Assembly: GCA_001804125.1 (NCBI GenBank)
Contig: MHFI01000010.1
Coordinates: forward strand, 1 to 35,920
Source of the DNA: Omnitrophica bacterium RIFCSPHIGHO2_02_FULL_51_18
GTDB taxonomy: Bacteria > Omnitrophota > Gorgyraeia > 2-02-FULL-51-18
Reading direction: 5' to 3'
DNA length: 35,920 bases
Each line of letters opens with the position of its first letter. Position 1 is the first letter of the stretch. The position numbers and the translations under genes were made by a program. Shown here one piece after another: positions 14,945 through 23,206 of the stretch. The notes beneath the pieces are model-generated. The model did not search any database. It was not told the DNA's origin and saw only the letters and a list, made by a program, of their open reading frames with translations.

Positions 14945-17491
14945 TCAAGAAACGGCCAGAGAAAATATTTTCTTTGGGACGTATTTTTTATGGACTATTT
15001 TCTTTCCCTGGACCAAGGCGGCCACTTTCTCGTCCTTCAGCACTTCCGCCTCCACGAGCGCCTGGTCCCAATCCGAACGGACATGGATCCTGGATCTCAC
15101 CTTGCCGTTGATCATCACGGCAATCTCAACCACCTCATCCTCGATAAGCGCCGGGTCATATTCAGGCCATTTTTCATAGGCAAGCGATTGCGGGTGTCCC
15201 AGCATCCGCCACAGCTCTTCGGCCAGATGCGGCGCAAACGGCGACAAGATAAGCGTAAATTTTTCCATCACGGCTTTTTCTTTCACCGTTTCTTTCGATA
15301 GTTCATTTGAAAAAATCATGAGCGCCGAGATTGCGGTGTTGAACTGAAGCGACTCGATGTCCTCCTCCACTTTTTTGATCGTGCGATGCAAAAGCTTCTG
15401 AATAACTTCATTGGGCGTAAGATTCTGAATCGCGGGATCCAATTTTCCTTCGCGGTCCGTATAAAGCCTCCACACTCTCCCCAAAAAACGGTAAACACCC
15501 TCCACGCCTTTCATCGACCATGCCTTCATCTGGGTCAGCGGCCCCATAAACATCTCATAAAGCCGCATCGAGTCGGCGCCGTAATTTTCTATGATGAAAT
15601 CGGGATTGATCACATTGCCGCGCGACTTGGACATCTTCTGGCCGTCTTCGCCCAAGATCATTCCCTGATTCACGAGCTTCGTGAACGGCTCCTTTGTGGA
15701 AACAAGCCCCAGATCATAGAGCACTTTGTGCCAGAACCGCGAGTAAAGAAGGTGCAACACCGCGTGCTCCGCGCCTCCCACGTAAAGATCGACGGGCATC
15801 CAGTATTTTTCCCTCACGCGGTCACAAAATGAGTCCGGATTCTTCGAATCAATATACCGGAGATAGTACCAGCAGGAACCCGCCCATTGAGGCATGGTGT
15901 TTGTTTCGCGTGCGGCCGCGCCGCAGCACTTCGGGCATTTTGTGTTCACCCATTCTTTGGCCTTAGCGAGCGGCGGCTCAGCACTGCCCGTGGGTTTAAA
16001 ATCCTTTATATCGGGCAGGCGAAGCGGCAGGTCGCTCTCCGGCAAAGGCACGATTCCGCAGGAAGCGCAATGAACCACCGGAATCGGCTCGCCCCAATAC
16101 CTTTGTCTGGAAAAAAGCCAGTCGCGAAGCTTATAGTTAACGGTCTTTTTACCCAAACCTTTTTCTGCCAACCATTCCGTGATCTTCTTCTTAGCTTCGG
16201 CTGTACGAAGATTCGAAATAAAACCACTATTCACGTTTATCCCATCACCTGTAAATACGTCATCCTGAGGCGTGTCAGCGCCGAAGACTGCCTGCCGCCT
16301 GCCTGCCGGCAAGGCAGGGACAGGCAGGGATCTTAGCCTAGATTCTTCGTCGCTTCGCTCCTCAGAATGACGCGATAGTTTGGTGACAACCTCCACGATC
16401 TTGAGTCCAAACTTCTTCGCAAATTCATGATCGCGCTCATCATGCGCCGGAACCGCCATGATGGCGCCGGTGCCATAGGTGGCGAGCACATAGTCCGCGA
16501 TCCAAATGGGGATCTTCTCTTTGTTGACCGGATTGACCGCGTACGCTCCCGTGAAAACGCCTGTTTTTTCCTTCGCGAGCTCCGTTCTTTCGAGTTCGCT
16601 TTTTTTAGAGGCTTGACTTTGATAGTTCTCGATCGCTTTTTTTTGTTCGGGAGTCGTGATCTTGGAAACGAGTGGATGTTCTGGAGATAAGACCATATAA
16701 GTCGCGCCGAAAAGTGTGTCCTGCCGGGTAGTGAACACGCGAATCAATTCATTTTTTTGCGGACCCTCTGCGACCTTAAAGTCTACCTGGGCGCCTTCAC
16801 TGCGGCCGATCCAGTTTTTCTGCATTTCCTTGATCGAATCGGGCCAATCCACAAGCGAGAGGTCTTCCAACAGCCGGTCCGCATAGGCCGTAATCTTCAA
16901 AATCCACTGTTTCATCGGCCGCCGCACGACCGGGTGCCCGCCGCGCTCGCTTTTGCCGTCCATCACCTCTTCGTTAGCCAGCACGCAACCGAGCGCCTCG
17001 CACCACCACACCGGCACCTCGGCCACATACGCGAGGCCCCTATTATAAAGCTGAAGAAAAATCCACTGCGTCCATTTCACGTATTCGGGATCGGTCGTGT
17101 CGACTTCACGGTCCCAGTCGTAGCTTAAACCCAATCTTTGAATCTGGCGTCTAAACGTCTCTATGTTTTTTCGGGTGGTAACCGCCGGATGCGTGCCGGT
17201 TTCGATCGCGTATTGCTCGGCCGGAAGCCCGAACGCGTCCCATCCCATCGGATGGAGCACATTGAACCCTCGCATTCTTTTGTAGCGGGAATAAATATCG
17301 GTGGCCGTATAGCCTTCCGGGTGCCCCACATGAAGACCTGAACCCGAAGGATAAGGAAACATGTCGAGGATGTAGAGCTTTTTCCTGCCCCCGGCTTTGT
17401 CGGGTTCCAGGGCCTTGAACATTTTATTTTCGATCCAGTATTTTTGCCACCGGGGCTCTATTTGGGCGAAAGGGTAAATGGGTTCGGGCAT
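14945..17491 (-). CDS. leuS: Leucyl-tRNA synthetase with an in-frame palindromic insert
   Basis: Charges tRNA-Leu. The 848-residue chain has the class I signatures [19 protein letters not shown] (HIGH box) and [16 protein letters not shown] (KMSKS), the CP1 editing domain between them, and an anticodon-binding and C-terminal region. Residues about 373-411 ([18 protein letters not shown] to TPQDD) are foreign to the family and come from a palindromic repeat inserted between EVV and [11 protein letters not shown] of the editing domain. The frame stays open, so the enzyme is presumably functional. Upstream on the minus strand there is a perfect TTGACA at 17546-17551, but only a poor -10 at the right distance. 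Two tRNA-Leu genes also lie in the window. Confidence 0.93.
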   Translation of the reverse strand: MPEPIYPFAQIEPRWQKYWIENKMFKALEPDKAGGRKKLYILDMFPYPSGSGLHVGHPEGYTATDIYSRYKRMRGFNVLHPMGWDAFGLPAEQYAIETGTHPAVTTRKNIETFRRQIQRLGLSYDWDREVDTTDPEYVKWTQWIFLQLYNRGLAYVAEVPVWWCEALGCVLANEEVMDGKSERGGHPVVRRPMKQWILKITAYADRLLEDLSLVDWPDSIKEMQKNWIGRSEGAQVDFKVAEGPQKNELIRVFTTRQDTLFGATYMVLSPEHPLVSKITTPEQKKAIENYQSQASKKSELERTELAKEKTGVFTGAYAVNPVNKEKIPIWIADYVLATYGTGAIMAVPAHDERDHEFAKKFGLKIVEVVTKLSRHSEERSDEESRLRSLPVPALPAGRRQAVFGADTPQDDVFTGDGINVNSGFISNLRTAEAKKKITEWLAEKGLGKKTVNYKLRDWLFSRQRYWGEPIPVVHCASCGIVPLPESDLPLRLPDIKDFKPTGSAEPPLAKAKEWVNTKCPKCCGAAARETNTMPQWAGSCWYYLRYIDSKNPDSFCDRVREKYWMPVDLYVGGAEHAVLHLLYSRFWHKVLYDLGLVSTKEPFTKLVNQGMILGEDGQKMSKSRGNVINPDFIIENYGADSMRLYEMFMGPLTQMKAWSMKGVEGVYRFLGRVWRLYTDREGKLDPAIQNLTPNEVIQKLLHRTIKKVEEDIESLQFNTAISALMIFSNELSKETVKEKAVMEKFTLILSPFAPHLAEELWRMLGHPQSLAYEKWPEYDPALIEDEVVEIAVMINGKVRSRIHVRSDWDQALVEAEVLKDEKVAALVQGKKIVHKKYVPKKIFSLAVS
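16258..16372. repeat. Palindromic repeat inserted in the leuS coding sequence
   Basis: Outer arms CGTCATCCTGAGG and CCTCAGAATGACG pair with one mismatch. Inside lie GCCTGCCGGCAAGGC-type self-complementary stretches and the words GATTCTTCGTCGCTTCGCTC. The plus-strand text AATGACG / CTCAGAATGA with GAAGCGACGAAGAATC reads like a dispersed intergenic repeat that happens to be open in this frame. It adds roughly 38 residues to LeuRS, comparable in principle to the protein-coding palindromic elements described in Rickettsia. Exact borders are uncertain. Confidence 0.75.
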
Positions 17492-17584
17492 TGAGTTAGT
17501 GTGTGGGTCATATTATCTTTTTTTAAAATGCAGTTCATTCAAACTTGTCAAACATAACGCTTATATTACCACACGACCTTGAGA

Positions 17585-17696
17585 TTATAAGAGGTAAGTA
17601 ATGAAAACACACCTTATGGAACCGATCAAAAAGAGGATTTTTATCTTCATAGGTGTTGATTGTATTCCGTTCGTCAAAAACCGTCAATTTCTATAA
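17585..17696 (+). pseudogene. Relic of an antitoxin gene start (MKTHL leader)
   Basis: TTATAAGAGGTAAGTAATG followed by AAAACACACCTTATGG nearly repeats the leader and first codons of the HigA-type gene at 18437-18475 (TTATAAGAGGTAAACAATG, AAAACGCATCTTACG). The ATG at 17601 opens a 31-residue frame, MKTHLMEPIKKRIFIFIG and onward, which diverges from the antitoxin after five residues. I read it as a truncated remnant of another higBA-like locus. Confidence 0.45.
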
Positions 17697-17763
17697 ATTT
17701 TTCTCCGGTATACTAAATTCACGAAATCGGTGACTGAGCTCCTACAAAAAATCCCTTACCTCT

Positions 17764-17889
17764 CAAAATGGCGAGAATCCGCTCATATTTACACGCCTCT
17801 GTCAGCCCCCTATCGCGGAAGTTCCCTCCGCCACCAAAGCATTGGTGGAGCCGCCGCGCTTTTTGACAGAGATTCTGGCCGCCATCTTG
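17764..17889. repeat. Nested palindromic element upstream of the HigBA locus
   Basis: Arms CAAAATGGCG / CGCCATCTTG (one mismatch), AGAAT / ATTCT, CTCTGTCA / TGACAGAG and CCACCAA / TTGGTGG nest around a loop AGCA. The unit is about 126 bases and has no open frame of interest. Together with the flanking text it fills most of the 590-base gap between leuS and higB. Apart from the relic antitoxin start, I see nothing else in that gap. Confidence 0.65.
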
Positions 17890-18039
17890 CCTAGATATTA
17901 GTCCAATTTCTCTTTACATAAACAGTAAACGAGCTAGAATAACGATCATATTTCCTTTCAAGGGCGGTCGATCCCACCCCTCACTAAGACGCCCAAGTAG
18001 TCCGCAATCCGGACGAAAGAAATAATTCAAAAACTAATC

Positions 18040-18068
18040 TTGAAATTACAAGTATTTACTTGTATACT
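18040..18068 (+). promoter_or_regulatory. HigBA promoter with an operator in its spacer
   Basis: TTGAAA and TATACT are exactly 17 bases apart. The spacer is a perfect inverted repeat, ACAAGTA-TT-TACTTGT (18048-18063), placed where a bound antitoxin would block RNA polymerase. Transcription should start about 18075, leaving a very short leader before the toxin ATG at 18082, with AGGTGAG as a close ribosome site. Autoregulation by the HTH antitoxin is inferred. Confidence 0.7.
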
Positions 18069-18081
18069 TATAGGTGAGTGA

Positions 18082-18444
18082 ATGACCCATTGCGAAATCG
18101 TTTATTTTAAGATTGATAGGGGCGATGAACCTGTCAGGGAGTTTGTGAATCGCCTCGATACTAGCTCGAAGCGTAAATACTGGCGTAAGATTGATTATCT
18201 AAGAGAGTTTGGGAAAAACCTTTGCGAGCCCCATGCGAAGACATTGGGTAATGGAATCTACGAATTACGCTTTAGAGGGTCAGACGGACATTTTAGAGTC
18301 TTGTATTTTTTCTTTAATAGTGACCATGCGGTTTTGACTAACGCTTTTAAGAAGAAGGCGAATCGAACACCAAAACAGGAGATTGATTTAGCCGTATCGA
18401 GGATGAATGGTTTCTTAGCCTCCCCTGATCAATACGGCTTATAA
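18082..18444 (+). CDS. HigB-like toxin (RelE superfamily, phage Gp49-like)
   Basis: A 120-residue protein of the Gp49-like/HigB family, in which members act as ribosome-dependent mRNA interferases. Family pattern: EPVREFVNRL, KIDYLREFG, PHAKTLGNGIYELRFRG, FRVLYFFFNSDHAVLTNAFKKKANRTPKQEIDLA. The basic FKKK and conserved ELR/FRVLY strands are present. The gene is first in the pair, ahead of the antitoxin, which is the usual HigBA order. Its stop lies 10 bases before the antitoxin start. It is transcribed from a promoter holding an inverted-repeat operator. The exact cellular target is not known. Confidence 0.9.
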   Translation: MTHCEIVYFKIDRGDEPVREFVNRLDTSSKRKYWRKIDYLREFGKNLCEPHAKTLGNGIYELRFRGSDGHFRVLYFFFNSDHAVLTNAFKKKANRTPKQEIDLAVSRMNGFLASPDQYGL

Positions 18445-18454
18445 GAGGTAAACA

Positions 18455-18790
18455 ATGAAAACGCATCTTACGAACGTAAAAGACCATTTAAAAGAAGAAC
18501 TGAAAGATCCCTATTTCAGGGAACTTTATGAGTTGGATTCGGTAAAAACCGAGATTGCCAAAAAGATCATCGAATACCGCATCAAACATAATTTGAATCA
18601 ATCTCAACTAGCCAAAATGGTAAAAGTAAGCCAACAACAAATCTCCTACATCGAGGAAGGCGATTTCAGTAACTTTCAAACCATCCAAAAAGTGCTCTTG
18701 GCTATTGGTTATAAAATCATGCGAATTCAAATCGGCCAGCTTTCAGCCAAAGAAAAAAGAATCGTCAAAAACAATCTTCAACAAGTCTAA
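18455..18790 (+). CDS. HigA-like XRE-family antitoxin
   Basis: A 111-residue partner of the upstream toxin. Residues 1-30 (MKTHLTNVKDHLKEELKDPY) form a typical toxin-contacting helix. An HTH of the XRE/Cro type follows at about 35-90: KIIEYRIKHNLNQSQLAKMV, VSQQQISYIEEGDF and TIQKVLLAIGY. It should neutralise the toxin and repress the shared promoter, whose spacer palindrome is the likely operator. AGAGGT precedes the ATG. A damaged copy of this gene's start lies about 850 bases upstream. Confidence 0.9.
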   Translation: MKTHLTNVKDHLKEELKDPYFRELYELDSVKTEIAKKIIEYRIKHNLNQSQLAKMVKVSQQQISYIEEGDFSNFQTIQKVLLAIGYKIMRIQIGQLSAKEKRIVKNNLQQV

Positions 18791-19222
18791 AACCTGCGAG
18801 CCTCAAAAAGATGCTGAAGGTGGGAGTCGCCGCCCTCCGTCTCGTAGATTAAAAATCGTGCGGCTCTCATGTCGCACAGGAAAGATCCTCTCTCGTCTGG
18901 CGCTTTCCTACGTATCATTTAATGGCAATAAACTTCTATACAGTCGAACGCCTAGAGAGGCCAGTTTAGGCGATTTTGAGGCCCAGCCAAACAGGACAAA
19001 AATGTGTCCATTTTGTCCAAAATGTCCGGTATTTAAGAGGCTAGTTTTTCTTAACTCTTTGTAATAGAACTGATTAAGTTATGTCCGAGCCTGGGGAGGT
19101 GGACATTTACGCTTTACGCCGCTGCCCAGCTTCTACCTTGAATCCATGGTCCCATATCACTCGATCAACATGTGCCATATTTCTTATTAATGTTGCCGTG
19201 CGATCATAAAAAGTAATACCCC
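18791..19222. other. Gap without a confident gene; operator-like palindromes
   Basis: Interlocking repeats at 18994-19024 (GGACAAAA / TTTTGTCC and CATTTTG / CAAAATG) create three TGTCC steps about nine bases apart, resembling a binding site. On the minus strand a frame ending at 19107 reads TFYDRTATLIRNMAHVDRVI and WDHGFKVEAGQRRKA; it looks protein-like but has no sound start and may be a gene fragment. The 18705-19064 plus-strand ORF overlaps the antitoxin and I do not trust it. Confidence 0.35.
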
Positions 19223-19786
19223 CTAACGCTTGATTTCAGCAAACCTTTCTCCATTCCATTTGTAGATTTTTTCATAAGAATCGGCAATCGGGTCTTTGTC
19301 GTAATTCCTCATTTTGCAAACAATTTCCTTTGTTCCATCATTATCCAAGTCTACCTCTGTGATGGAAGGGGCGTCCGAATAGGTTGATAAAACCTCGATT
19401 ATTTCATTGCCTTTGAAAGAATAAACCCTTCTACTTTCACTATGCGCGCCACCGGCCGAATCTACAACGATGAAGGGCTTGATATTTTGTCCGATAGTGA
19501 GGATATCCAGTCTTGTAAAATCGGGGTAAAACCAATCGCCTAAGTACTCAGAAAAAGACTTGTTCTTGGAAACCACTTCTAAAGAAGCTCGACAATTTCC
19601 AATTTCATCTTTGTCACTAAAAATTAAACTGATTTGTTCAGGGTTTTTATCGCCATCCAGATCCATGGATTTGGAAAAAAGCATATCGTCTACCCGCGCG
19701 CAGGCTGTAAGAGAAGATAAACAAAACAACACCGTAACCAAACGGAGCCAGTCCTTGAATTTTGAAATACCATTTTCAATTTTCAA
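19223..19786 (-). CDS. Lipoprotein with calcium-loop-like (FG-GAP/VCBS-type) repeats
   Basis: A 187-residue protein with a lipoprotein signal: WLRLVTVLFCLSSLTA before Cys. Two loops, MDLDGDKNPEQISLIF and EVDLDNDGTKEIVCK, match the DxDxDGxxE pattern of FG-GAP/VCBS repeat strands and may bind calcium. It is probably anchored in the cell envelope. The start is TTG at 19786, supported by AAGGGG seven bases upstream; it lies inside the last codons of the PIN gene (11-base overlap), so translation may be coupled. That a membrane lipoprotein is the last gene after two nuclease-like genes is unusual. Function unknown. Confidence 0.7.
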   Translation of the reverse strand: MKIENGISKFKDWLRLVTVLFCLSSLTACARVDDMLFSKSMDLDGDKNPEQISLIFSDKDEIGNCRASLEVVSKNKSFSEYLGDWFYPDFTRLDILTIGQNIKPFIVVDSAGGAHSESRRVYSFKGNEIIEVLSTYSDAPSITEVDLDNDGTKEIVCKMRNYDKDPIADSYEKIYKWNGERFAEIKR

Positions 19787-20276
19787 GAACTAACCCCTTA
19801 GACTTAGACCCGGTAAATCCAACATCGGATTTTTGTCGCTTATACTCGCAAGGATTAAAAATATGAACGTGACAAACAGTTTTCAGCTCAATGGCTTTTT
19901 TCAAAATGCCTTTGTCTAATGTGATAAAAGGCGCGGAATACTTTCGCGCTTCAAAAATGTGCCGGGCATCTCTTTCGACTTTTACTGGACACCCGTTGCC
20001 TGCCAAGATCTCTTTAATCCGCTCGAGCACTTTCATTTCCTGAGTATTAAGTCTCATCTCTCTAGTGTAAAACGGGATTGATAATCCTAATTTTTTAACC
20101 AATAGAGGAGTGTGCGGATGATCTATCTCCTCCTCTACAGAGCAAGCAACCCACAAGCGAATACGCTCCTGTTTGTGCCAATCCAAAATTTCCAGAAAAC
20201 ATTCACTCTCAGGCGTATTGCAGTGCAATACGCACGCATCGACAAATACCTCGATTGAGCAAAGGCGCTGGTTCAT
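19776..20276 (-). CDS. PIN-domain protein, probable RNase
   Basis: The track ORF starts at 20369, but I prefer the ATG at 20276, which overlaps the upstream TGA as ATGA and begins right before the domain (166 residues). PIN-type acidic residues: Asp13 in EVFVDACVLH, Glu in ACSVEEEID, Asp in ERDARHIFEA and Asp in FITLDKGIL. This spacing fits the metal-dependent RNase fold of VapC-like proteins, although the chain is longer than most VapC and no VapB-like antitoxin precedes it. The tight coupling to the PD-(D/E)XK-TPR gene suggests that both act together. Target unknown. Confidence 0.75.
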   Translation of the reverse strand: MNQRLCSIEVFVDACVLHCNTPESECFLEILDWHKQERIRLWVACSVEEEIDHPHTPLLVKKLGLSIPFYTREMRLNTQEMKVLERIKEILAGNGCPVKVERDARHIFEARKYSAPFITLDKGILKKAIELKTVCHVHIFNPCEYKRQKSDVGFTGSKSKGLVLEN

Positions 20277-21844
20277 AATGGCGGTTTCAATTTTTCTAGT
20301 AATTCTTCTATTAAGTTCTTCCTCGGAGGTCCAGGCGTATGCAGGCCCAAAACGTTCAGGTGCTTCCAACCTTCTCCCTGTTTAAATCCATCGGATATAA
20401 TAAATCTTCCCCAACCATTTTTGTCAAAAAAACTTACAAGTTTTTTAAAATACTTCGATGAAGAACCGAATTCCTTTCTCGCGAAATGCGCCGACGATAA
20501 GGCGTACAAACATCTGTAAAGATTGAAATAGTCGAAATATTCTCCCCGGATTTTTTTGTAATTTTTAAACTCCTTCAGCGCAAGCTCCAACGCCCTGTTC
20601 AAATGGTAAATCAATCGGTTCAGATCCGTTTCCACAAGCCCGAGTTTGTAATTGACATCTATGCTGTTGTTATTTATTTCATATGCTTTCTTGAAAAGAC
20701 CCAGCGGAGTAAAAGTTATGTTTTTAAAAAAATCGTAGAACGCGTTGCGAGATGTTTCATTTTCCGGATACTGTTCGTATTCGGAGGTACGCGCATTGAA
20801 CTTTTGAAATAGAAAATCGTTCCAATATTTCACCTGTTCGTCCTCATATCTCGACGAAAACCTCCGGATCCAACTCCCGAGACGAAGGTAAATCTCCTCA
20901 TGCATGGTTCCCAAATCAATGGCTTTCTTAAAATGTTCGGCGGCTTTGACAAAATGCAATACCAAGTTCTTGTCAAAATCAGCTATATAAAACATGCCCT
21001 CCAAATCATAGATTTTTTCATAGTAGAGATCTGTCAACGCTTCATACGCTGAACAAAGGTGAGTTTTTGTGGCGAATGGCTCAAGAACGGTTATGATATC
21101 ATCATATCTTTTGACATCTTGCTTGACCCGGTCCAACTCAGCCTCTCTACCGGATTTATCCGTGTTCTCGCGTTCCCTATCATGCGATTTTAAGCATGAA
21201 GCCAAAGAAGCTGCACCCGCCAAGAGTGGCAAGCGCTGAATTATGCGGGAATCTTCTCGATTGATTTTCAAGTGTTTCAGATAGGAATCAATGGACGCGT
21301 CTGCAATCGAAAGATCGAAAAAATCGAGCGTATAAGGCAGTTTGTAATCACAGGACGCGAGACAACATTTCAACTTCATGTCGGTGCTCGCGTATTCAAG
21401 AAGCATTTTTTTATCTTGATGATAAATACAATGTGCGAAACTATCGCTTTTCTTTGTGCCGTGATTTTTAATCAGATCTTTTAAATACTCATCGCTCAGT
21501 TCAATTACCTCTATACGCCATTTTTCAAGAACTTTTTTGTATTCCGGCTTTGCATAATTGGCCACGACGACACATTTAACTTTTTTATTCGGTTCAATTG
21601 CCTTGAGCGCTAACCTATAGCCCAAAACTTGCTCTCCTACGCCTCTTTCTAAATTTCCTTTTTTAACCTCTACGACTATCAGCTGGCTCTTCCCTTTCGT
21701 AAAAAGCACGTCCGCAACTAAATTTCCGATCATTACCTGCCGCCCGATCAACTTGTACCCTCTTCCATGAAAAATAATATGCGGATATTCTGAAATGATC
21801 GACTCGATGTGACGCTCTGATACCAGTTCTGGCTTTGTATTCAT
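20273..21844 (-). CDS. PD-(D/E)XK (NucS/DUF91-like) nuclease fused to a TPR-like helical region
   Basis: A 523-residue protein. Residues about 8-100 resemble the nuclease domain of NucS/DUF91 proteins: ERHIESIISEYPHIIF, GRQVMIGNLVADVLF (Asp45), LIVVEVKKG (Glu59, Lys61) and a Gln (Gln72) in GEQVLGYRLAL, a complete PD-(D/E)XK set. A linker with a CxxxC-type stretch (LKCCLASCDY) follows. The rest (about 230-520) is helical with TPR-like pairs such as AAEHFKKAIDLGTMHEEIYLR and LIYHLNRALELALKEFKNYK. NucS itself lacks this tail and has a distinct N-terminal domain. The gene heads a three-gene set with PIN and lipoprotein genes. A DNA-targeting role is likely; the substrate is unknown. Confidence 0.72.
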   Translation of the reverse strand: MNTKPELVSERHIESIISEYPHIIFHGRGYKLIGRQVMIGNLVADVLFTKGKSQLIVVEVKKGNLERGVGEQVLGYRLALKAIEPNKKVKCVVVANYAKPEYKKVLEKWRIEVIELSDEYLKDLIKNHGTKKSDSFAHCIYHQDKKMLLEYASTDMKLKCCLASCDYKLPYTLDFFDLSIADASIDSYLKHLKINREDSRIIQRLPLLAGAASLASCLKSHDRERENTDKSGREAELDRVKQDVKRYDDIITVLEPFATKTHLCSAYEALTDLYYEKIYDLEGMFYIADFDKNLVLHFVKAAEHFKKAIDLGTMHEEIYLRLGSWIRRFSSRYEDEQVKYWNDFLFQKFNARTSEYEQYPENETSRNAFYDFFKNITFTPLGLFKKAYEINNNSIDVNYKLGLVETDLNRLIYHLNRALELALKEFKNYKKIRGEYFDYFNLYRCLYALSSAHFARKEFGSSSKYFKKLVSFFDKNGWGRFIISDGFKQGEGWKHLNVLGLHTPGPPRKNLIEELLEKLKPPL

Positions 21845-22085
21845 TTATGGGTATAGTTTCGAGGGTACAAAATTCCGGACACCGCCGACTCAGGGTAGGA
21901 TGGATCCTCTATGACAAGGCATTGTATAAGATCTTGTTCATGCCAAGGATATAGGGGTGTCGACTTACTGTAGTCGAGTTGAGGGGCAATGCCAAACTTA
22001 GATTGGGTCAAGTGCCGCGTCTGTTCTTCACTTTTTTTTCGCTCATACGGTTAATAAGCATTAATCCTCATGACAAAAAAACTAC
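21845..22085. other. Gap upstream of the nuclease set, nothing firm
   Basis: About 240 bases between the RHxxELxLK protein gene and the nuclease gene. I see no convincing ORF, RNA gene or long inverted repeat, and no promoter with both boxes at standard spacing, although the promoter of the nuclease set should lie here (the minus strand has TACAAT and TATACC candidates). Confidence 0.3.
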
Positions 22086-22670
22086 TCACAGCATTTCCTG
22101 CAAGTAGTCATGAAGCATGCTGTAAGTAGTATCAAGATAAACGCTGATTCGGTCGATGACCTGAGAAAAATTTTCTAAATCTATCTTGTCCAACTGCTCA
22201 AGAGACGGCTCTCCTGATTTGAGCACTGGGTATCTACACTCCTCACCGCTGTTATCCAACTTCGCAAACTCAAGAATTTGGTTGCCAACGATTGATGCGG
22301 GGTTGTCTTCCTCGGGAAAATGAGTTCTGATTATTTTTTTCGCATCGTCCCATAAATTTTCTAACTTGTGGTGGGGTGGAATTTGTACATCACAACCCTC
22401 TACCCTTTGGCCGATAGTGATAATAGCTTTAAGCATTAGCTCAATATAATGTCTGTATAAAAAAATAACCGGATAAACAAGAAGATCCTGGTCTGATTCT
22501 TGCTGTCGTATGTGTTCGATAAGAATATCAGCTGACCGCTTATACCCAGAAGCGTAGGAGCTAAAAGTTTTAAAATGCAAGAAAGCTATTGACCCTCCGA
22601 AAGTAGCGGTCACAAGCTTATCGCCATTTTTTGGCCACGGGAATTCATCCGGGCTGAAATGTATGCGCAT
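22086..22670 (-). CDS. Helical protein with RHYIELxLK motif, possibly HEPN-like
   Basis: A 194-residue soluble, mostly helical protein. The most telling stretch is YPVIFLYRHYIELMLKAI followed later by PHHKLENLWDDAKKII and ECRYPV. Uncharacterised bacterial proteins with an RHxxELxLK helix and a downstream HKLxxLW helix are common in accessory regions; some helical families of this kind belong to the HEPN class of RNases or substrate binders. I do not see a standard Rx4-6H catalytic motif, so the HEPN link is a guess. It begins 31 bases after brnA on the same strand and may be the third gene of that operon. Confidence 0.65.
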   Translation of the reverse strand: MRIHFSPDEFPWPKNGDKLVTATFGGSIAFLHFKTFSSYASGYKRSADILIEHIRQQESDQDLLVYPVIFLYRHYIELMLKAIITIGQRVEGCDVQIPPHHKLENLWDDAKKIIRTHFPEEDNPASIVGNQILEFAKLDNSGEECRYPVLKSGEPSLEQLDKIDLENFSQVIDRISVYLDTTYSMLHDYLQEML

Positions 22671-22701
22671 TAAATTAACCTTGGAGTGGGTTTCAGCTTT
22701 T

Positions 22702-22920
22702 TTATGCTGCCCACGTCAATTTGCGATGAGATTCAACGCAATCCCTCAAATAAAGGTTGATTAAGCTCTGATAGGGGACGCCCATCTTATCCGCCATGGA
22801 CTTGAAATAATTGATAATGTCCGTCCCAAGGCGGATAGTAACCTGTCTCTTGAGCGCCTTTGCGTATGGATTGCGATGCCCTTTAAGTTTTGTCAGGTCG
22901 TATTCAGCTCTCATATTCAT
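22702..22920 (-). CDS. brnA: BrnA/CopG-like antitoxin
   Basis: A 72-residue ribbon-helix-helix type protein. The strand and helices read KRQVTIRLGTDIINYFKSMADKMGVPYQSLINLYLRDCV, matching BrnA/CopG antitoxins. It should bind and silence the BrnT toxin and repress the promoter. The ATG overlaps the brnT stop as ATGA, so translation is coupled. It ends in HRKLTWAA. Confidence 0.88.
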   Translation of the reverse strand: MNMRAEYDLTKLKGHRNPYAKALKRQVTIRLGTDIINYFKSMADKMGVPYQSLINLYLRDCVESHRKLTWAA

Positions 22921-23204
22921 CTCTCCTCATAACGTTCGGCCTCTTTCTTCGTGGCTTTGCGGGCCGAAACAATTCTAATTTCAGAATCATCCGCTCTGAA
23001 ACAATGGCACACCAAAAGAACCCTGAGGCGATAACTCACTCCCAGCATCAGGAATCTATCTTCATCCTGTGAATGATCAGGATCGTGGAATTCAATGGCT
23101 CGTTCGTCATAGAAAACAGTTTCGGCTTCTTCAAAAGAAACGCCATGTTTTCTCTTGTTTATCCTGTTCTTATTTTCATCCCACGCAAATCGAATTTTAT
23201 TCAT
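22917..23204 (-). CDS. brnT: BrnT-type ribonuclease toxin
   Basis: A RelE-fold toxin that cleaves RNA. The track ORF begins at 23276, but that extension covers the promoter; the ATG at 23204 gives 95 residues starting MNKIRFAWDENKNRINKRKH. The family pattern is clear: FAWDENKNRINKRKHGVSFE, AETVFYDERAIEFHDPDHSQ, EDRFLMLGVSYRLRVLLVCH and EIRIVSARKATKKEAERYE. There is no ribosome site between promoter and ATG, and the predicted transcript start is only about ten bases upstream, so the mRNA may be nearly leaderless. Confidence 0.92.
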   Translation of the reverse strand: MNKIRFAWDENKNRINKRKHGVSFEEAETVFYDERAIEFHDPDHSQDEDRFLMLGVSYRLRVLLVCHCFRADDSEIRIVSARKATKKEAERYEER

Positions 23205-23206
23205 TG

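Noticed and set aside
18705-19064. 119-residue plus-strand ORF after the antitoxin
   Set aside because: Begins inside the antitoxin gene, has no ribosome site and no family-like pattern; treated as non-coding gap.
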